From: Pyxidicoccus sp. MSG2
Lineage (GTDB): Bacteria; Myxococcota; Myxococcia; Myxococcales; Myxococcaceae
DNA: 64,000 nt
Direction of reading: 5' to 3'
NCBI RefSeq assembly: GCF_026626705.1
Contig: NZ_JAPNKC010000001.1
Location: forward strand, 7,582,001-7,646,000
Shown here: one piece after another, positions 35,459 to 44,730 of the stretch
Numbering within the stretch: position 1 is the first letter of the stretch
Layout of the letters: each line of letters opens with the position of its first letter
Made by a program: the position numbers and the translations under genes
Notes under the pieces: generated by a model
The model's input: the letters and a program-made list of their open reading frames with translations, nothing else
Database searches by the model: none
Told to the model about the DNA's origin: nothing

Positions 35459-36220
35459 TCAGGTGGAGCGCTGCTCGACCGGAGCGGTCTCGCCCACCTC
35501 GAGGCGTGTTCGCAGCCAGTGTGCCAGCACCTCGGCCTGCTCCTGGCGGTCGAAAATGGCGATGGTTTCCTGGCGCACGCCACCGTCGGCGGTGAAGAGT
35601 TCGAGCGTGAGCTGGTGGTAGGTGTAGGGACGCCCCCGGTGTGTGCAAATATAGGGGGCGACGCGGAGCGACCGCACGTTGCGCCACCGCATGTCGAGCC
35701 GGTGCCTGCGTGTGGAGATGGGGGGCAGGGAGAGGGTTCGCGCCTCGGCGTGGAGGCGCAGGTCATGGTACCCGGCCTTCTGCCGTGCGTGGGACCACCG
35801 CCCGGCGAACACCCCGCAGGCGATGATGGCACCCCAGGCCCCCACACCCACGGGTAGCGGTGCGTTGAATCCCCCAGTGAGTCCGCCGAGCATGGCGGCG
35901 AACGCCAGGGCGGAGCCCCCCAGGGCCAGGAACACCGACGCTGCCGTCCCCATTCCACCGAGCTCTACGCACTCGCTGCCGTCCTCCCGGGGGAAGATGG
36001 ACAAGAGCGGCGGCTCCGGCTTGAAGGCTCGCCCCAGCATGCCGAACAGCCAGAGCACCGTCAGGTTGAAGGGCAACAGGGCCATGAGCAGGAACAGCTT
36101 CGCGCTCCCCACCTGGTTGGCCATGCTGGAGATGGCGAAGAAGTCCATGGCCACCGTGGCGGTCGTCCACAGCGACGCGATCACGAGCAAGACGATGAAC
36201 CAGGCCACGCGAGCGAGCAT
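35459..36220 (-). CDS. Membrane protein with soluble C-terminal domain, unknown function
   Basis: The 253-residue protein has two N-terminal helices (VAWFIVLLVIASLWTTATVAM and FLLMALLPFNLTVLWLFGML), then two more around residues 90-140 (GTAASVFLALGGSALAFAAML, GVGAWGAIIACGVFAG). The C-terminal 110 residues are a beta-rich soluble part (DLRLHAEARTLSLPPISTRRHRL ... TYHQLTLELFTADGG) like a PH or DUF3592-type domain on the cytoplasmic face. The family was not recognised. It is flanked by a channel remnant and a transposase remnant. Confidence 0.7.
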   Translation of the reverse strand: MLARVAWFIVLLVIASLWTTATVAMDFFAISSMANQVGSAKLFLLMALLPFNLTVLWLFGMLGRAFKPEPPLLSIFPREDGSECVELGGMGTAASVFLALGGSALAFAAMLGGLTGGFNAPLPVGVGAWGAIIACGVFAGRWSHARQKAGYHDLRLHAEARTLSLPPISTRRHRLDMRWRNVRSLRVAPYICTHRGRPYTYHQLTLELFTADGGVRQETIAIFDRQEQAEVLAHWLRTRLEVGETAPVEQRST

Positions 36221-36361
36221 GGTCCCAGTCTACCGGGACTCCTTGGAGGAACTCCCCCGGGTTCGCTCAGGCCAATTCAGGGAGATGACGAAGGCTGGCT
36301 GCTGAGGCAGCCCCTGCTCATCTCGCAGTCGTCGAGGGGCCCATACCCGATGCAACACGCT

Positions 36362-36637
36362 TCACAGAAGGACGAATGGGAGGGGTGTTGAGGGTGATGG
36401 CTGATGCAGAGGGGTCGAGGAGGGCCGCTGACGTGTGCCGCCGAGCTGTGCGCCAGGCTGAGGAAGGGGCGGTGCATCCTGCTTTGGGCACACAGAGGGC
36501 AGTCCCAGGTGCTCCAGAATGGCGCTCACCCCACAGGGAGCTGTCAGGTACGCCAGCACCCGACGCCTGCCGCCACACCTCACGCAGGCCCACACGTCCA
36601 GCGCGAACGTCCTGCGTAGCAGCCCCGCCTGGTCCAA
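36362..36637 (-). pseudogene. C-terminal remnant of an IS91/Y2-type transposase
   Basis: The frame reads GLLRRTFALDVWACVRCGGR, RRVLAYLTAPCGVSAILEHL and GLPS. This resembles the C-terminal zinc ribbon and tail of the transposases of the IS91 group (LKRTFAVDVLxCPRCGGRxRxLAFLTEPxVVRxILEHLGLP). The catalytic part is absent and the tail is Pro/Ser-rich. The fragment indicates an old insertion in this accessory region. Confidence 0.55.
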
Positions 36638-36652
36638 TCGTTGGAAGCTGTA

Positions 36653-36683
36653 AGGCTTACGCCGCCCGGAGTGGCGTAAGCCT
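36653..36683. repeat. Perfect 11-bp inverted repeat hairpin
   Basis: AGGCTTACGCC and GGCGTAAGCCT are separated by nine bases. It lies 83 bases downstream of the DUF4157 gene on the minus strand, without a T-run. It could be a terminator or an old element end. Confidence 0.55.
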
Positions 36684-36765
36684 GTCAGGCGCAGCAGTCA
36701 GGCGCCAGGACAGCGGTCATCACCCCGGCTCAGCACAGCACGCTTTCACACAGGGCGGTTCGCGC

Positions 36766-39399
36766 TCACGGCTTCTTGGGTGTCGTGAGCGAAGGTGCCG
36801 TCGGAGCGGGGTCCACCAGCGTGTCCCACTCGATGTCTGCGTTGATATCCTCCAGCCGCCCGGTGGTCTGCTGCCGTCGATCCTCCTTCCCGAGGTCGCC
36901 GGGGTGGACGATGCCGTAGGGCAACTTGATGGCCTGCGCCGCGTCGCGCGCCTTGAGCGCCTTGTCGCGGCTGACGCGCAGCTCCCCCCTCTTGCGCTGC
37001 ACTCCGCGCGCCGCGGCGGCCCTGTCCAGATAGTGCTCCCGCCGCATCTTCAGCTCATCGCGTTCCGGACCGTCCTTCAGCCTCGAGATTTCGCGCTGCA
37101 GCTCGGCCGCGGTGGCCTCGAGCTCGCGAGCGAGCGTCGGGTCATTCAGCCGGGGGTCGCTCTCCACCGACTCGATCTCCACGTCGACAGCGCGTAGATT
37201 CCGGGTCGCTGTCGCCACCTCTGCCTCTTTGTTTTCCTGGGCCTTCTTGTGCTTGGGGTCCAGCTTCGCGTTGTAGGCGCGCGTGTTCGCGTCGAGCAGC
37301 CTGGCGTTGGCGCTCAGGGTGCGCAGCCGCTGATAGAGGCGGACCAGCGCCTCCAGGTCGTCGCCCCGGTTCACGGCGCGGAGCACGGCGCGCTGTCCCG
37401 GGTCCAGGTGGTTCCCCAGTGAGACCAGGAAGGACTCGTTCCGGGTCTGGAGCCACGTCGTGAGCTTCTTCCGGTTCACCGGTCCCTTGAGCTTCTTGCG
37501 CTGGATGAAGTCCGCGTTGTCCTTCGCCAGCTTCGTCGCGGCCGCGCCCGTGCGTCCCGGCAGCATCTCGGCCGCGGTGGTCGCGGGTCCGGTGTCGGGT
37601 GTCACCCGCGAGACAAACGTGACGGGCGTGACGAAGGGGGCCAGGTTGTTCGCGGGGTTGGGCACGAAGCGGTCGCCCAGGTTCGCCTTGTGCCGCACGC
37701 CGCCGACATCGGGCCGCGGCTGGCTCCAGACGATGGCCACGCGGTAGCGAGCTCCGGGGGGCGTCTTGACCAGGTCCTTCCCCGTCTCCCAGTGGGAGAA
37801 GATGACGCTGTGCCCACCCCCTTCCGAGGAGTTGCCGTTGTAGAGGTACAGCCAGTCTCCCGTCTGGAACTCGCTGAACTTCTCGAAGGGAAGATGCGGT
37901 TGCCGGTAGTAGCGCGCTCCCTTGCCGGGGTTCTCCGCCTCCGCTTTCGCCGCCGCCTCCGCCTGCGGCGTTCCCTCGTGCAGCGGTCCCAGGCCGCCGG
38001 GAGTTGGCGAACCCTCCTTGCCTGCCCCTTCCTGCCCGTGGCCGCAGGATGGGGGCATCTCGACCACGCCCGGAGACTCCTCGGTGGGAAGGTCCGGCCT
38101 CGAGACCCGCTTCGGGTTCGCGACGTCAATCGACCTGCCCGTGTTGAACACCGCGGCGCCCAGCGGGTCGAAAGACCCCATCACCCCTCCGGCGAAACCG
38201 GACCCGGGCGGGGTGGCGCCGGCGTAGTGGTGGACGATCTGCACCCAGTGGAAGCAGAACTGTGCATGCACCCGCTGGTCGAACGAGCCGGGCCGGTAGA
38301 TGCCGTTCGCGAGGATGTGGGCCGAGAGGAGGAGGCGCTGCTGCGCGGTGGTCGCCCCTCTGTCGGAGCCGTTGAACAAGCGGTCGGGGATGCGCCGGGT
38401 GAGGATGAAGTCCTGAAGCTTCTGGCGCTGGGTGTCCGTGAACAGCGCCTCGAGCCTTGCGGCCGTCAGCGGGGCCGGCGGCACGCCGAACACGTTCAAC
38501 ACGTCCGCGAACTCGGTGTTGAAGGAAGAGGCGAACGCCTCCCACACCGTGGTCCTGGGCAACGTCGGGCCGGCGAGCGCCTCCAGGCGGGCGAGCTCGG
38601 CACGCAGATGCTGAATTGTCGCGTTGTCGGCCCCGGGGGGCTGCCGCGCCAGCCAGCGGCGAATCCTGGCAATCTCAGCTCGGACGGCCAGCGGGTTCGA
38701 GCCGTTGATGCTGTTCTTCAGTGACTGCGGCTCGTCCGTGTCGTCCCCCAGGAGTGTCGCGTCCAATGGCTGTCGGCGGAGTGTGTTCGCACCACCCTGG
38801 AGGGTGTGCGCCAGCTCGTGCGCCAGCAACCGGTCTCCGGTGGCCGTCCCCGGCCCGTAGCGCCCGGGGGCGAAGACCACGTCGCTCCCGACGGAGTAGG
38901 CGTGCGCGCCCACCGCCAGGGCGCTCTGTGCGGCCCGCGCGTCGTCGTGCACGCGCACGGAGGAGAAGTCGGCGCCCCCGAAGCGGCCTTCCATCGCGTC
39001 GCGCGCGGCGGGCTCCAGCGGGCGCCCGGGCCGAGCGAGCACCTCGTGGACGACCGGAGGCGCGAGCGCGAGCGGCGCTCCCGCTTCCGCATTCCCCCGG
39101 CGCAGCCCCGAGCCGACAGGCGCCGGTTGCGGCGTCCGCATGACCTTGTCGGCCACCGCGTCTGCCTCGCGCTCGAATGGGTCCCCCGGGGAGCTGATGG
39201 CCAGCTCGCGCTGAAGCCGTGGCGGTGTGATGGGGATGCGGGCGAAGTCGAACGGGGAACCGGGAGCGACCGGCGGCGACAGCGCGCCTCCCACGCCCGC
39301 CTCCGAAGTGGCGCGCCCGACGGCTGGGTGCAGCGATTCCCGCTTCGGGGCAGGAGCATGCGCCGAAGAAGAACGTGGCCTCTGGTCGAACGCGAACAT
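36766..39399 (-). CDS. DUF4157 (eCIS-associated) protein with candidate Cys/His hydrolase region
   Basis: The roughly 877-residue product has a Pro-rich head, then DPFEREADAVADKVM (about 73-87) and the long DUF4157 block GRFGGADFSSVRVHDDARAA ... FAPGRYGPGTATGDRLLAHELAHTLQ with the HELAH zinc site near 194-198. DUF4157 proteins are typical cargo or accessory proteins of extracellular contractile injection systems. Residues 380-540 contain QFCFHWVQIVHH (Cys382), GDWLYLYNG and GGGHSVIFSHW (His530), an order that suits an NlpC/P60 or CHAP-like papain-fold hydrolase. The last 200 residues are charged coiled-coil. The start is uncertain: ATG 39399 is used, and a TTG at 39453 is possible. No contractile genes are nearby. 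Confidence 0.78.
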   Translation of the reverse strand: MFAFDQRPRSSSAHAPAPKRESLHPAVGRATSEAGVGGALSPPVAPGSPFDFARIPITPPRLQRELAISSPGDPFEREADAVADKVMRTPQPAPVGSGLRRGNAEAGAPLALAPPVVHEVLARPGRPLEPAARDAMEGRFGGADFSSVRVHDDARAAQSALAVGAHAYSVGSDVVFAPGRYGPGTATGDRLLAHELAHTLQGGANTLRRQPLDATLLGDDTDEPQSLKNSINGSNPLAVRAEIARIRRWLARQPPGADNATIQHLRAELARLEALAGPTLPRTTVWEAFASSFNTEFADVLNVFGVPPAPLTAARLEALFTDTQRQKLQDFILTRRIPDRLFNGSDRGATTAQQRLLLSAHILANGIYRPGSFDQRVHAQFCFHWVQIVHHYAGATPPGSGFAGGVMGSFDPLGAAVFNTGRSIDVANPKRVSRPDLPTEESPGVVEMPPSCGHGQEGAGKEGSPTPGGLGPLHEGTPQAEAAAKAEAENPGKGARYYRQPHLPFEKFSEFQTGDWLYLYNGNSSEGGGHSVIFSHWETGKDLVKTPPGARYRVAIVWSQPRPDVGGVRHKANLGDRFVPNPANNLAPFVTPVTFVSRVTPDTGPATTAAEMLPGRTGAAATKLAKDNADFIQRKKLKGPVNRKKLTTWLQTRNESFLVSLGNHLDPGQRAVLRAVNRGDDLEALVRLYQRLRTLSANARLLDANTRAYNAKLDPKHKKAQENKEAEVATATRNLRAVDVEIESVESDPRLNDPTLARELEATAAELQREISRLKDGPERDELKMRREHYLDRAAAARGVQRKRGELRVSRDKALKARDAAQAIKLPYGIVHPGDLGKEDRRQQTTGRLEDINADIEWDTLVDPAPTAPSLTTPKKP

Positions 39400-39453
39400 G
39401 GAGGAGCCCCCTTCGTGGACGATGACGATAGAGCCGTCGAGAGGCGGACGCAA

Positions 39454-39997
39454 AGCGTAGGAGAGCCGGAGGCCTGGGCGTCATCCGGCCCGGCCGACAG
39501 GATGACGATGTCGCGGCGCCTGGTAGTCTTCGCGGGAGTGGACCGTAGCCTCGTTGACAGAATACTTGAGAGGCATTCCGTGCGCTGGCGTCTGTCTCCA
39601 GAATGCCGGAAGCATCCATCCAGGGGGCGCGAGAATGAGGCGTGTCGAAAGGCGTGAACAGAAGGCCGCGGCCGTCATCCTCGCCGCGGGTGAGGCCCCG
39701 CGTGAAGTCCCTCACGCCTCGCCCATAGAGGGGTTCAGTGAGCCCCTGGCTTCGTCTCCAAAATGTCTCCAAGACTGGAGGGGACTCCGGGTGACAGGTG
39801 GGACTGCCGAGGATTCACCCGTGGACTCGAAGTGCCCGGATCTACCAAGGCCCGCGAGCCGCTTCCCGGAGTGATGCCCACCGGGTCATCCCCGAGGTCC
39901 GGCTGTCGAAAGTCGGCCCCTTGGTTCGTCGTGAGCTGGCAGGTGGGTCCGGCGTGGACCGGACCGCTTTCAGCAACTCCTGGCCAGGAAAGGTGAC
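39454..39997. other. Intergenic region without a gene
   Basis: This 544-base stretch between the divergent DUF4157 and peptidase E genes has several open frames on both strands, but none shows a recognisable family or a ribosome site. It is less GC-rich near 39540-39600. Promoters for both genes are expected here but were not pinned down. Confidence 0.45.
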
Positions 39998-40672
39998 ATG
40001 AAGCTGTTTCTGACTTCCGCGGGTATCAAGAACCCGAGCATCCGCAACGCGCTCATCGACCTGCTCGGCAGGCCGATCGCCGAGTGCAACGCGCTCTGCA
40101 TCCCGACAGCCGGTCATGGCCACCCGATGATGACGCCGGCGCACTCGTGGCGCTTCGTCAGCGGCCAGGAGCCGCAATGCCCGATGGCCGAGCTCGGGTG
40201 GAAGTCGGTGGGCCTGCTGGAGCTCACGGCGCTGCCGACGATCCCGCGCGAGCGGTGGACGTCGTGGGTGCGCGCGGCGGACGTGCTGCTGGTCAACGGC
40301 GGCGACGCGCTCTACCTGGCGCACTGGATGCGGCAGTCCGAGCTGGCCGAGCTGCTGCCGTCGCTTGAGCAGCTCGTCTGGGTGGGGCTCAGCGCCGGCA
40401 GCATGGTGATGGCGCCGCGGGTCGGCGACTTCTTCGTCGAGTCCAAGCCGCCGATCACGGGCGACGACCGCGCCCTGGGCCTGGTGGACTTCTCAATCTT
40501 TCCCCACCTGGCGCACCCGGACCTGCCGCACAACACGCTGGCGAACGCGCAACGCTGGGCCGCGGACATCGCCGGGCCGGCGTATGCCATCGACGACGAC
40601 ACCGCGATCCAGGTGGTCGACGGCGCCGTCGAGGTCGTGTCTGAGGGCACCTGGAAGTTCTTCGCGCCCTGA
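39998..40672 (+). CDS. Peptidase E-like (S51) serine peptidase
   Basis: The 224-residue protein has the S51 layout: MKLFLTSAGI at the start, VLLVNGGDALYL in the middle (GGD, oxyanion region), and the nucleophile elbow VGLSAGSMVM with the catalytic Ser. His is present in IFPHLAHPDLP. The classic peptidase E family cleaves Asp-Xaa dipeptides, while relatives act on other peptides. It lacks a signal peptide and is likely cytoplasmic. An AGGAAAGG site precedes the ATG and a terminator follows. Confidence 0.88.
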   Translation: MKLFLTSAGIKNPSIRNALIDLLGRPIAECNALCIPTAGHGHPMMTPAHSWRFVSGQEPQCPMAELGWKSVGLLELTALPTIPRERWTSWVRAADVLLVNGGDALYLAHWMRQSELAELLPSLEQLVWVGLSAGSMVMAPRVGDFFVESKPPITGDDRALGLVDFSIFPHLAHPDLPHNTLANAQRWAADIAGPAYAIDDDTAIQVVDGAVEVVSEGTWKFFAP

Positions 40673-40694
40673 GGGCGCGCGGGGTAACGATGAC

Positions 40695-40733
40695 GGGCGG
40701 CGACGGGCGAGAGTTTCCCCGCCCTTCGTTTTT
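40695..40733 (+). terminator. Probable terminator after peptidase E
   Basis: GGGCGG/CCGCCC-type pairing with a shorter inner GGGCG/CGCCC stem is followed by TTCGTTTTT, 23 bases after the stop. Confidence 0.7.
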
Positions 40734-40805
40734 CCGTCATTCACCCTCTGCCCATGGAAGGGGCGCCGGGACGCGGCCTGTCCCCCTCGAGCGGGCCTTC
40801 TCTCG

Positions 40806-42836
40806 CTACCAGACCTCGCAGGTGTTCGGCCGCACCATGCGGCTGCCCGCCCTGCACTGGAAGGCGTCCGCGAACGCCGGCAGGTTGCTCAGCGTGCCAT
40901 TCGCGCGGAAGCGCCCCGGGGCATGCGGGTCCGTCAGCAGGTTCCGGCGCTGCACGTCCGGCCGCCACACCTCGCACCACAGTTGAGCGTAGGCCAGGAA
41001 GAGCTCCTGGCGCGGCGTGTAGTCCTTCAGCCCTGGCGCCACCGTGCCCTCGGCGGCCTCGCGCGCCAGGAGCGCCTCGTACGCCACCCGCAGGCCCCCG
41101 AGGTCCGCGATGTTCTCCCCGAGCGTCAGCTTCCCGTTCACGTACGTCCCCGGCAGTGCCTCATAGGAGGCGTACTGGTCCACCAGGCACTGGGCCCGCT
41201 CCTCGAAGCGCTCCGCCACCGGCGCCGCCCACCAGTCGCGCAGCGAGCCCTCGCCGTCGTAATGCCGCCCCTGGTCATCGAAGCCGTGCGTCAGCTCGTG
41301 CCCCATCACCGCCCCGATGGCGCCGAAGTTCGACGCCAGCGAGGCGCTGACGGCGAAGAAGGGCCGCTGGAGGATGCCCGCCGGGAACACCATCTGATTG
41401 CGCGTGGGCGCGTAGTACGCATTCACCTCGATGGGTGACATGGCCCACAACCCGTCGTCCGCCGGCGCATCCAGGCTGGCCGCGTTGTCCCGGTACGCCT
41501 TCCGCGTCAGCGTGAGCTGGTTGCCCAGGTATGACGTGGGCCCGATGCCCAGTCCCTCGTAGCTCACCCACCGGTCCGGGGAGCCGACGTCGTCGCGCAT
41601 CTGCGTCAGCTTCGCGAACGCCTCCGCCCGTGTCGCGTCATCCAGCCAGGACGCCGTCTCCACCCGCTGGCGGAACGCGGCGCGCACCCCCTCCAGCACC
41701 CGGCGCGCCTCGGCGCGGCTGTCCTCCTTGAAGTGGCGCGCCACGTAGGGCCGCGCGAGCGCATGCCCCATGTCCGACACCGCGCGGTTGTAGCAGGTCC
41801 ACCACCGCGGAGCCGCCTCCTGCTGGCCGGCGAAGAACCGGGCGTGGAAGTCGAACTCCTCCGTCAAGACCTCCTGGTCCAGTGCGCTGGCCGCGACCTC
41901 CAGGAGCCGCCAGCGCAGGTAGCTCTTCACGTCCTCCAGCGGCTGCTGCGCCAGGAGTGAACCCAGCGCGTCGAAGTACGAGGGGACCTGCACGTTCAGC
42001 TCCTCGAAGCTGCCCACCCCCGCCTCCCGCCAGAAGGCGTCCCAGTCGAACTGCGGCACGCGCGCCACCAGGTCCACGCGCCGGGTGCGGTGGTAGGTGG
42101 CCAGCGGGTCCCGCTGCGACTCGCGGTCCTGCGAGGCCCGGGCCAGCGCCGTCTCCAGGCGCAGCACCGCGTCCGCGTCGAGCCGAAGGCCCGGCGCCAG
42201 CATCGCGGCGAGCCGCGACACGTGCTGCCGGTAGCGGACCCGCACGGGCTCGTATTGTGCGTCGAGGAAGTAGTGCCGGTCCGGCAGCGACAGCCCGCCC
42301 TGGTCCAGCGTGGCAAGGTGGCGGCGCGCATCCACCGGGTCCACCCCGACGTAGAAGGAGAAGAGGGGTTCCGCGCCCACCTCCCACAGCTTCGCCAACG
42401 CCCGAGGCAGCTCCTGGACGCTGGTGACCGCGTCCACGGCGCCCAGCAGGCCCTGCAGCTCCGCGCGCGATGACCGGAGCCCCGGCGCATTCATGCAGCT
42501 GCGGTAGTAGTCCGCTACCAGCGCGCCCTCCGGGTCATCCGCCTGGCGCTTCCCCGCGAGGTTGTCATCGATGATGCCTTGCAGGATGGGGAACTGGTCC
42601 TGGTAGGGCTTGAAGAAGCGCGCGTCGTATGACGCATTGTCCGGGAGCGCGTGGCGCTTCACCCATCCTCCACAGGCGAAGGCATGGAAGTCCTCGCAGG
42701 GGTTGACGGACGTGTCCATGGCCGAGAGGTCCACGTGGGTTTCCCGCAGCGGCTCCTCGACCGGGTCCTCCGTGTCACCACAGCCCATGCCCATCACGAG
42801 TACCGCGAGGGTGCCTCCCCACCAGGCTCTTTGCAT
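40806..42836 (-). CDS. M13 family zinc metallopeptidase lipoprotein (PepO/neprilysin type)
   Basis: The 676-residue protein starts with a lipoprotein signal ending in MGMGC, then the Cys-containing M13 N-domain (NPCEDFHAFACGGWVKRH). The catalytic domain has NAYYAPTRNQMVFPAGILQRPF, the zinc site VMGHELTHGFDDQGR, and the third ligand block GENIADLGGLRVAYEALL. It ends in the usual CxVW tail (NTCEVW). The fold is that of oligopeptidase O/neprilysin, which cuts short peptides outside the inner membrane. The ATG at 42836 is chosen because it starts the signal peptide. Confidence 0.93.
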   Translation of the reverse strand: MQRAWWGGTLAVLVMGMGCGDTEDPVEEPLRETHVDLSAMDTSVNPCEDFHAFACGGWVKRHALPDNASYDARFFKPYQDQFPILQGIIDDNLAGKRQADDPEGALVADYYRSCMNAPGLRSSRAELQGLLGAVDAVTSVQELPRALAKLWEVGAEPLFSFYVGVDPVDARRHLATLDQGGLSLPDRHYFLDAQYEPVRVRYRQHVSRLAAMLAPGLRLDADAVLRLETALARASQDRESQRDPLATYHRTRRVDLVARVPQFDWDAFWREAGVGSFEELNVQVPSYFDALGSLLAQQPLEDVKSYLRWRLLEVAASALDQEVLTEEFDFHARFFAGQQEAAPRWWTCYNRAVSDMGHALARPYVARHFKEDSRAEARRVLEGVRAAFRQRVETASWLDDATRAEAFAKLTQMRDDVGSPDRWVSYEGLGIGPTSYLGNQLTLTRKAYRDNAASLDAPADDGLWAMSPIEVNAYYAPTRNQMVFPAGILQRPFFAVSASLASNFGAIGAVMGHELTHGFDDQGRHYDGEGSLRDWWAAPVAERFEERAQCLVDQYASYEALPGTYVNGKLTLGENIADLGGLRVAYEALLAREAAEGTVAPGLKDYTPRQELFLAYAQLWCEVWRPDVQRRNLLTDPHAPGRFRANGTLSNLPAFADAFQCRAGSRMVRPNTCEVW

Positions 42837-43029
42837 TCCGGCGTTCCTATCACAGTCCGCCGGAACGCCTGGATCGTCCTCCGGGGCCATGTCTGGGAAT
42901 GAAGCCCGCTTGCGCTGGGACGCACGTGCCCATCCTCGCTTGAGCGAGGTGGGCTACAAATCATGAGGGACGGGGGCCGGAGGAACGGGAGGGACGCAGG
43001 GGCCGCGATGCACGGCGGACGAAGCCGGA

Positions 43030-43057
43030 GCCTCCCTCACTCGGGGGCGAGGGAGGC
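43030..43057. repeat. Perfect 9-bp inverted repeat
   Basis: GCCTCCCTC and GAGGGAGGC are separated by ten bases, 21 bases beyond the stop of the small lipoprotein gene at 43078. It could end that transcript, although no T-run follows. Confidence 0.5.
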
Positions 43058-43077
43058 CCGGTGCGTCAGTGACGGTG

Positions 43078-43305
43078 TCAGGCTTCTGGCGGAATGCAGT
43101 ACTGGGGGAAGAGATTGCACGGGTAGCAGGTGCCGCTCCTGCAGACCTCGTTGACACCACATTTGCCGGCCGCGTCACAGCGCCTGAGCTCCTGCTCCTG
43201 CGACCCTGGCGCGGCCTCCTGCGCGGGCTCCTCGATGGTTCCACCGCATCCGGCCAGTACCAGCACCGCCATCAGTCCCATGCCCCGAATCCACAGCGCA
43301 TTCAT
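43078..43305 (-). CDS. Small Cys-rich lipoprotein
   Basis: This is a 75-residue secreted protein. The signal peptide MNALWIRGMGLMAVLVLAGC ends at a standard lipobox (LAGC), and an AGGAG site precedes the ATG. The mature part is short, acidic at first (GGTIEEPAQEAAPGSQEQEL) and then Cys-rich (RRCDAAGKCGVNEVCRSGTCYPCNLFPQYC) with seven cysteines, which suggests a disulfide-rich module. Such small Cys-rich lipoproteins recur in myxobacteria. The function is unknown. Confidence 0.75.
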   Translation of the reverse strand: MNALWIRGMGLMAVLVLAGCGGTIEEPAQEAAPGSQEQELRRCDAAGKCGVNEVCRSGTCYPCNLFPQYCIPPEA

Positions 43306-43946
43306 GAATGACTCCTGGGTTTGAGGAGCCTCCATGATTGCACTTTTTTTGTGTCTCGCCGCTCGTAAACAAAGAAACCAGATGTAGGGCCTCGCCCGGT
43401 ATGCCTGCCCAGAGTCCTGTTGCTGCGTCGTAGGTGCGCCGAGGCTGTATCAATCGAGCGTCATCACAGTGAGCGACGGGCCGTCGGGCCATCTTCCATG
43501 CTTGAGGTGTCGGAAGCCGTCGGTCCCCTGTCTGCACCACGCCCAACGTTTGCGTGCGACAGCGACAGCACCCTCTGGGCGTGCAGGTCCTCCTCGAACA
43601 AGTTCGACAGGAACGCCCGCACCTGCTCTTCGTTGATGGCCACCTTGCGTACCAGCATGGCCTCTCCTCCTGCTGCACATCACCACCCCACCTCGCACGG
43701 AGCCGGCGGGCAGACGACTGGCGATCAGCTCGCTGAAATGAGGGGATTGCCCAGTCATCGCCCCGGAGGCGGGTAGGCCTGTGGCGCAGGAGACGAATAC
43801 CGCCGGCCGGGGAGTCGCGTTCCACTCTCGGGGCAGAGTGGACATCGCCCCACCGGGCAGTCGCTGCGTCCTCCCAGCGACACGCCCGCGAACCAATTGT
43901 TACGTGACTTGACGCGACACCCCGTTCGCGCGCTCCAATTCCTGTC
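43306..43946. other. Gap with an IS4-type transposase fragment
   Basis: Apart from the transposase-like 43464-43658 fragment on the minus strand, no gene is seen in this 641-base stretch. It is rather AT-richer near 43330-43420. Confidence 0.45.
43464..43658 (-). pseudogene. N-terminal remnant of an IS4-type transposase
   Basis: The frame begins MLVRKVAINEEQVRAFLSNL and continues FEEDLHAQRVLSLSHANVG, which resembles the first 40 residues of a group of IS4-family DDE transposases (FLxxLFExDLHAKRVLSLxxAxLG). It carries a very good AGGAGGAG ribosome site. Beyond that the frame is unrelated and stops after 64 codons. A short real peptide cannot be fully excluded because the ribosome site is intact. 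Confidence 0.55.
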
Positions 43947-44333
43947 ATGACGACACGGAAACTCTGCCTTTCGCTGGCTGTGATTGCAGGGGGAGTCGGA
44001 TGCGCGAGCACACCGCCCGCGAAGCCGCTGGCGCAGCGGCTTCCGCTCGCGCCAGGGTCGGAGGCCCGCATGGAGGAGGCCCGCCCCGCGACGCCTCCCG
44101 CCGATGGGCCGGGGCTGCGCTTCGACGTCCTGCCGCTCCAGGCGGAGGTCATCGTGAACGGCCAGCCGGCCGGCACGGTGGAGCACCTGCGCTTCGCGGG
44201 AGGCGTGCTCGCGCTGCCCCCGGGCATCCACCAGGCCAGCATCCGCTACCCGGGCCCTGTGACCTGGCGCGCGGAGGTGTCGGTGGGTGACCGCCCGGAG
44301 TCCATCCAGGTGACGCTGACACCGAAGCCCTGA
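43947..44333 (+). CDS. Lipoprotein with PEGA-like domain
   Basis: The 128-residue protein has a lipoprotein signal ending in GGVGC. After a Pro/Ala-rich linker, the C-terminal 75 residues read LRFDVLPLQAEVIVNGQPAG and then ALPPGIHQASIRYPG, the pattern of PEGA domains (short beta-sandwiches on the cell surface). These domains often sit in surface-layer or signalling proteins of myxobacteria. The partner is unknown. Confidence 0.75.
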   Translation: MTTRKLCLSLAVIAGGVGCASTPPAKPLAQRLPLAPGSEARMEEARPATPPADGPGLRFDVLPLQAEVIVNGQPAGTVEHLRFAGGVLALPPGIHQASIRYPGPVTWRAEVSVGDRPESIQVTLTPKP

Positions 44334-44730
44334 AGTGCGTGTTCGTGCCGGCCGACCAGCTAGGGCCCCTGGGCGCGGAGTTCCCGCTCCAGCTCACCTG
44401 CCAGCGAGGAAGCCCCGTCGTCTCCGGAAGGGTGCAGGTCGTCGAGCACGGCACGACGGGCCGCGTGCGCGGCTCCTTCGTGAAGTACGTCGAGCTGGAC
44501 CCCGGCGGCCTGGCGCTCCCGCTGAACCCCGTCGCCCCAGGCCCCCGCGCACGCACGCACGCCCCTTGGGGCCCATCCTCCGGGTGCTCGCGGAGCTGGC
44601 CGTGCGTTCTGGGAGCCGCTGGCGCCCGCTGCCACCTTCCGCTCAGGGGACTGGGTGCGCACCGGGCATCTGGCGACCGCGCGCCAGCGGCGACAAATGA
44701 TTGGCGAATGAAATAGCTGGAGCGGCGGGC
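44334..44730. other. Region with a possible decayed reading frame
   Basis: Right after the PEGA lipoprotein the plus strand shows a protein-like stretch (about 44339-44530: VFVPADQLGPLGAEFPLQLT, then VVSGRVQVVEHGTTGR). It turns into Pro/Arg-rich sequence and lacks a convincing start. It may be the remnant of a second gene of a small operon. No family was recognised. Confidence 0.35.

Larger units (their letters stand above)
36221..36765. other. Gap holding a transposase remnant and a long hairpin
   Basis: This 545-base stretch contains the IS91-type transposase end (36362-36637) and an 11-bp inverted repeat (36653-36683). Otherwise no gene is visible. Confidence 0.5.

Noticed and set aside
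39554..39874. An open frame of about 106 codons in the gap before peptidase E
   Set aside because: No start signal or family similarity, and the composition is not protein-like.
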